Assembly (NCBI RefSeq): GCF_011075055.1
Contig: NC_058137.1
Span: forward strand, 17,903,463 to 17,967,462
Length of the DNA stretch: 64,000 nucleotides
Source of the DNA: Mangifera indica
Lineage: Eukaryota > Streptophyta > Magnoliopsida > Sapindales > Anacardiaceae
Reading direction: 5' to 3'
Both the position numbers and the translations under genes were made by a program. This document shows positions 60,823 through 64,000 of the stretch, piece by piece. Within the stretch, counting starts at the first letter, position 1. Each line of letters starts with the position of its first letter. The notes below the pieces were generated by a model. That model was given only the letters and a program-made list of their open reading frames with translations. It was not told the origin of the DNA and made no database searches.

Positions 60823-61140
60823 GAAGCAGAATCAATTTGGAACATGATTCATACAAAATCAGTATGGAACCTATAATTCATTCAAATGAAGCAGAATTCT
60901 GAGATGCACACACATACATTTGGAAATCAATTCCAACATGTAGTATCAGAATTCCAGTAAATTTGGTAATGTAATTGCAATAGACCTGGATAGAAGTCAT
61001 ACATGCAGCAAATGAATATTGAGATATAAATCATTCAAGTCATTCATCAAAATGAAGCAGAATTTTGAGATGCACATACATTCAGCAAAAGGAGCAGACA
61101 TGGATAGCAAATGAATTATTAGATGTAATTCATTCAAGTA
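60823..61140 (+). repeat. Degenerate direct repeats
   Basis: GAAGCAGAATTYTGAGATGC with flanking CATTCA occurs at 60879-60920 and 61041-61082, and a shorter copy at 60823. A second unit, AGACMTGGATAG with CAAATGAAT and CATTCAAGT, occurs at 60983-61040 and 61097-61140, about 114 bases apart. No coding sequence is present. Confidence 0.6.
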
Positions 61141-61657
61141 AGCCAACATGAAAATTTGCAGACTGAAAACAAACAAGCAGGAACATTTAAACTCCAACAG
61201 AAATGATGCATGTAGTTAGACAACCCCAAACAGCTTACAGTCAACATAACCATTTTCATCTGGATTATGCAATAAACAAACGACATTAGGAAGCAAGAAA
61301 ATGTCATTGCAACGCCAATAGATTCAACTCAAACTCCATTTATGAACAAATTTGATAGTCAATAGAATGAAGACCAAACAAGGCTGAAATTGATGTTGTA
61401 TTCAATTGAAACATTCAAGAATTTTGACCAAGAATTTTATAGATAAAAAGAAACAACATAATCCATGACAAAACACTTAACAGTATTAGACAAAATACAT
61501 TTTCGTATTGTTTTCAATGGGCACATTTTTTGCTCCTCCACTTTTCAATTGCCTTGTACGGTTACAGGGTTTATGCAATTATGGGTTATGGATACTTATG
61601 AAAAAAAATTGAAAATTTCAACCAATTAGTACTGCATTTATGAATCATTAGCTTGTG

Positions 61658-61660
<3 letters not shown>

Positions 61661-61697
<37 letters not shown>
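61661..61697. repeat. (TA)n microsatellite
   Basis: An uninterrupted alternating TA tract of about 37 bases. Confidence 0.95.
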
Positions 61698-61701
<4 letters not shown>

Positions 61702-62436
61702 GACGACACAGACCTTAACTAAAGCAGATTCAAGTCAAATTCAGGAAAGTTAAGATTAAAGATGTACATTGAGATAGCCACCAACTATGTGCAAAGTGGC
61801 ATTATATGTGAAAACAATAAGGTTGAGTAGATGTCCATGAGATGCATCATGCACTTGCATGCCAAGGCACATTAGCAACTTATTTTAGTTTAGAGGTGCA
61901 TGGAAATAGAGAGTTGCATTAGTTGGTTCCTTACATGGTCGATGAGATACATCACGAACGTGTTGGAATTTACTGAACAAACAATAATCTTTATAAAGTA
62001 GTGTATTTATTTATCATAATCTTGTAGAATTTGTTCTTTGAACAACCAAGAGGAGGATCAACTTACTTGACTTTCGAAGATCGCTAAGGTCTTCATGTGG
62101 TTGTGGCTTTTTCAGTGATCGACAACTTTCTTCAATAATCAAAAACCTCTTTTCTTGTGCAACTAGAGATGGAAAATGAAAGTGAAAGTTAGATTAAACA
62201 CATTTTTATTTTTTCCTCTTGGACGCAACTCACGGGCATGTATCGTGTCAAACAACTATGGAAATCCTTCCATTTCATTGTTATTCTAATCTTATCACAT
62301 ATTCAAATTTTGTTGATGATACATTATCTTATATACTCCTACAAACAAGGATGTATCACTTTGGGAAACTCTAATTAACTTAACAAAAGTAAGGGAAAAA
62401 ACTAAAATGCCCCTAGACTTACTTGTGGGTGTTACA
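61698..62436 (-). repeat. 3' LTR of the gypsy element
   Basis: The minus-strand LTR start TGTAACACCCACAAG at 62436 directly follows the polypurine tract AAGGGGAGAAGGAT (62450-62437). A TATATAAG box (62335-62328, minus strand) is the likely LTR promoter. The far (left) end is not certain; the given edge is where the microsatellite begins. Confidence 0.65.
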
Positions 62437-62454
62437 ATCCTTCTCCCCTTACAT

Positions 62455-64000
62455 GAATTTCATCCTCGAAATCTACTCAAAAAGCTATGGGAATTGTTGT
62501 CTCATGTCTTGCTTGACTTCTCATGTAGCCTCTTCAACCCAACAATTCCTCTATAGAGCTTTGACTAAAGGAATATGTCTATGTCTAAACTCCTTAACTC
62601 GTCTATTTAGGATTTGAACTGGGTGCTCTTCATACACCAAACTATCCTCGAGCTTAACATCCTTAACTTTGAGCACATGGGTTAGGACACTAATATACTT
62701 GTGCAACAACACATGGAATATGTTATGAATGTGATTCATGCTCGTTGGCAACGTGAGTTGGTAGGTAACCTTACCTATATGCTCTAACACCTCAAATGGT
62801 CCCACAAACCTTGATGCTAACTTGTCTTTCTTATCGAATCTCATAACATGCTTGTAGGGGGCTACTCTAATAAATACCTTATTACCCACAAGAAACTTAA
62901 GATCACATCTCCTCTGGTTTGAATAACTCTTCTGATGGTCTTGAGCCTTCCTTATCCTCTTCCTTATTAATCTCACATCTTCTATCATTCTCCGGGTCAT
63001 CTTAAATCCCAATAACTATGTTAAGGCATCTTTCTCTCTTATCTCATCTCAATGCAGTGGTGATCTACATCTTTTACCATACAAAGGCACCCTATGAAGC
63101 TTGACTATCTCTTTATCATATATCTAACCTAACTAATTTATACTTGTGGTATCCGTAACTGTAATAAAGTATGTCAACTTGGTTAATTGATCCAGTAAGA
63201 CTCAAAAAACATTGTATCCTCCTCTTACCCTTGATAATCTGACCATAAAATCTATCAAAATATGTTCCCATTTCCATTATGGGATACTAAAAGGCTGTAA
63301 TAGTCATTAATGTTCAACCACCAAAAAGATCTTTTCAAATTCTGATGCATCTTTACACCCCTGGGGTGGGTAGTGTAAGAGGAACTATACACTTTAGTAA
63401 AGATCTTGTCCTTCAAACATTGGTCTCGGGGAACACACACTTAACCCTTGAATCTTAGAATGTCCTCTACAACACTGAAATCTAGCTCGGTATCTTCAAC
63501 GACTCTCTATCTTACCCTAGCACACTAATTATCTACTACATATGTCACACAGATTTTATCTAAAAGGGTTAACTAAATCTATGAGTCTACCAACTATCTT
63601 GTTATTATCTCTATCTACTTTCTGATGAACTCTTGTTGTAACCTCAATGAGTGGTAATCTGTAATAAATCTATTTTTCATCTCAGAGCATTTGCAATTAT
63701 ATTAGTCTTGTCTATGTGGTATTTAATCTCACACTCATAATCCTTCACTAACTTCAACCATCGTCTTTGCCTCATATTAAGCTTTTTCTGGGTAAAAAAA
63801 TACTTGAGGCTCTTGTGATCCGTGCATATGTTACTTTTGACTACAAATAATGTCATCATCTCTTAAGAGCAAACACGACTGTTGCTAACTCAAGGTCATG
63901 TATCGAGTATCGAGTCTCATAATCCTTCAATTGATGAGAGACATATGTTATCACTTTACCTTTCTCCATTAAAACTACTTTTAAAACCTAATGTAAGGCA
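62455..64000 (-). pseudogene. Gypsy polyprotein 3' part: RNase H, integrase, chromodomain tail
   Basis: About 64000-63860 shows the start of RNase H (KVITYVSHQLK, HDLELATVVFALK). 63859-63677 continues with YTDHKSLKYFF-type TDHKSLKYFFTQK and RQRRWLKLVKDY. 63440-63255 is the integrase zinc-binding domain, with HPRGVKMHQNLKRSFWW. 63060-62551 is the integrase C-terminus: ALYGKRCRSPLHW, KVFIRVAPYKHVMRFD, FVGPFEVLE, VHNVFHVS-type IHNIFHVLLHKY and YEEHPVQILNRRVKE. 62550-62470 is a chromodomain-like tail with VEEAT. Stops and shifts occur between blocks, and the integrase catalytic core (about 63250-63060) is poorly preserved. Confidence 0.85.

Larger units (their letters stand above)
61698..64000 (-). 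mobile_element. Ty3/gypsy retrotransposon, chromovirus-like, runs off the right edge
   Basis: On the minus strand the order from right to left is RNase H, integrase zinc domain, integrase C-terminus, chromodomain-like tail, polypurine tract and LTR. Integrase after RNase H is the gypsy order, opposite to Copia. The visible text closely resembles plant chromoviruses of the Tekay/Del group as I know them. RT, protease, gag and the 5' LTR lie beyond the window. Confidence 0.85.

Noticed and set aside
1..64000. CRISPR array, bacterial operon, tRNA or rRNA genes
   Set aside because: No regularly spaced identical repeats, no ribosome-binding pattern, and no complete cloverleaf or rRNA text seen; the tRNA-like boxes belong to SINE-type repeats.

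Overview
The window looks like nuclear DNA of a flowering plant, probably a dicot. It is strongly AT-rich and has plant-specific genes with many GT-AG introns, dense Ty1/copia and Ty3/gypsy remains, Mutator-like (MULE) and hAT elements, a tRNA-derived SINE and long AT microsatellites. No bacterial, organellar or viral layout is visible. I cannot name the species from the sequence alone.

Layout. 1-4633 is a decayed Copia element on the minus strand, cut by the window edge. 4634-11423 is gene-poor and holds a lone Copia gag relic on the plus strand (7745-8503). 11424-15194 is a second minus-strand Copia relic, abutted by two tandem gypsy-type LTRs (15195-16454 and about 16878-18114). 20007-20918 is a compact MULE with long terminal inverted repeats and a perfect 9-bp target duplication. 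21187-21320 is a palindromic MITE. 21491-27743 is a structurally complete but dead Copia element (both LTRs, PBS, PPT, TSD). 28206-28855 is a hAT-type element carrying a G-quadruplex tract. Three apparently intact host genes follow: an intronless ZF-HD transcription factor (29786-30517, +), a small three-exon gene of unknown function (34602-35360, -), and a 13-exon plastid ATP-phosphofructokinase of the PFK5 type (49110-58192, +). Between the last two sits a large MULE of about 8.5 kb (40279-48743) carrying two convergent dead genes: a DUF1985/Ulp1 cysteine-protease gene and a MuDR-type transposase. Introns 3, 10 and 11 of PFK5 hold TE-derived insertions. The window ends in a minus-strand gypsy (chromovirus-like) element running off the right edge.

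The host genes show no sign of acting together; they are neighbours separated by transposons. The transposon genes are all broken by stops and frameshifts, and in all three Copia elements the reverse transcriptase YxDD motif is altered. The most unusual feature is the Ulp1-bearing MULE, with a six-copy array of degenerate 18-bp palindromes just inside its left end and a duplicated right end. Family names rest on recognising protein motifs by eye; no database search was possible.
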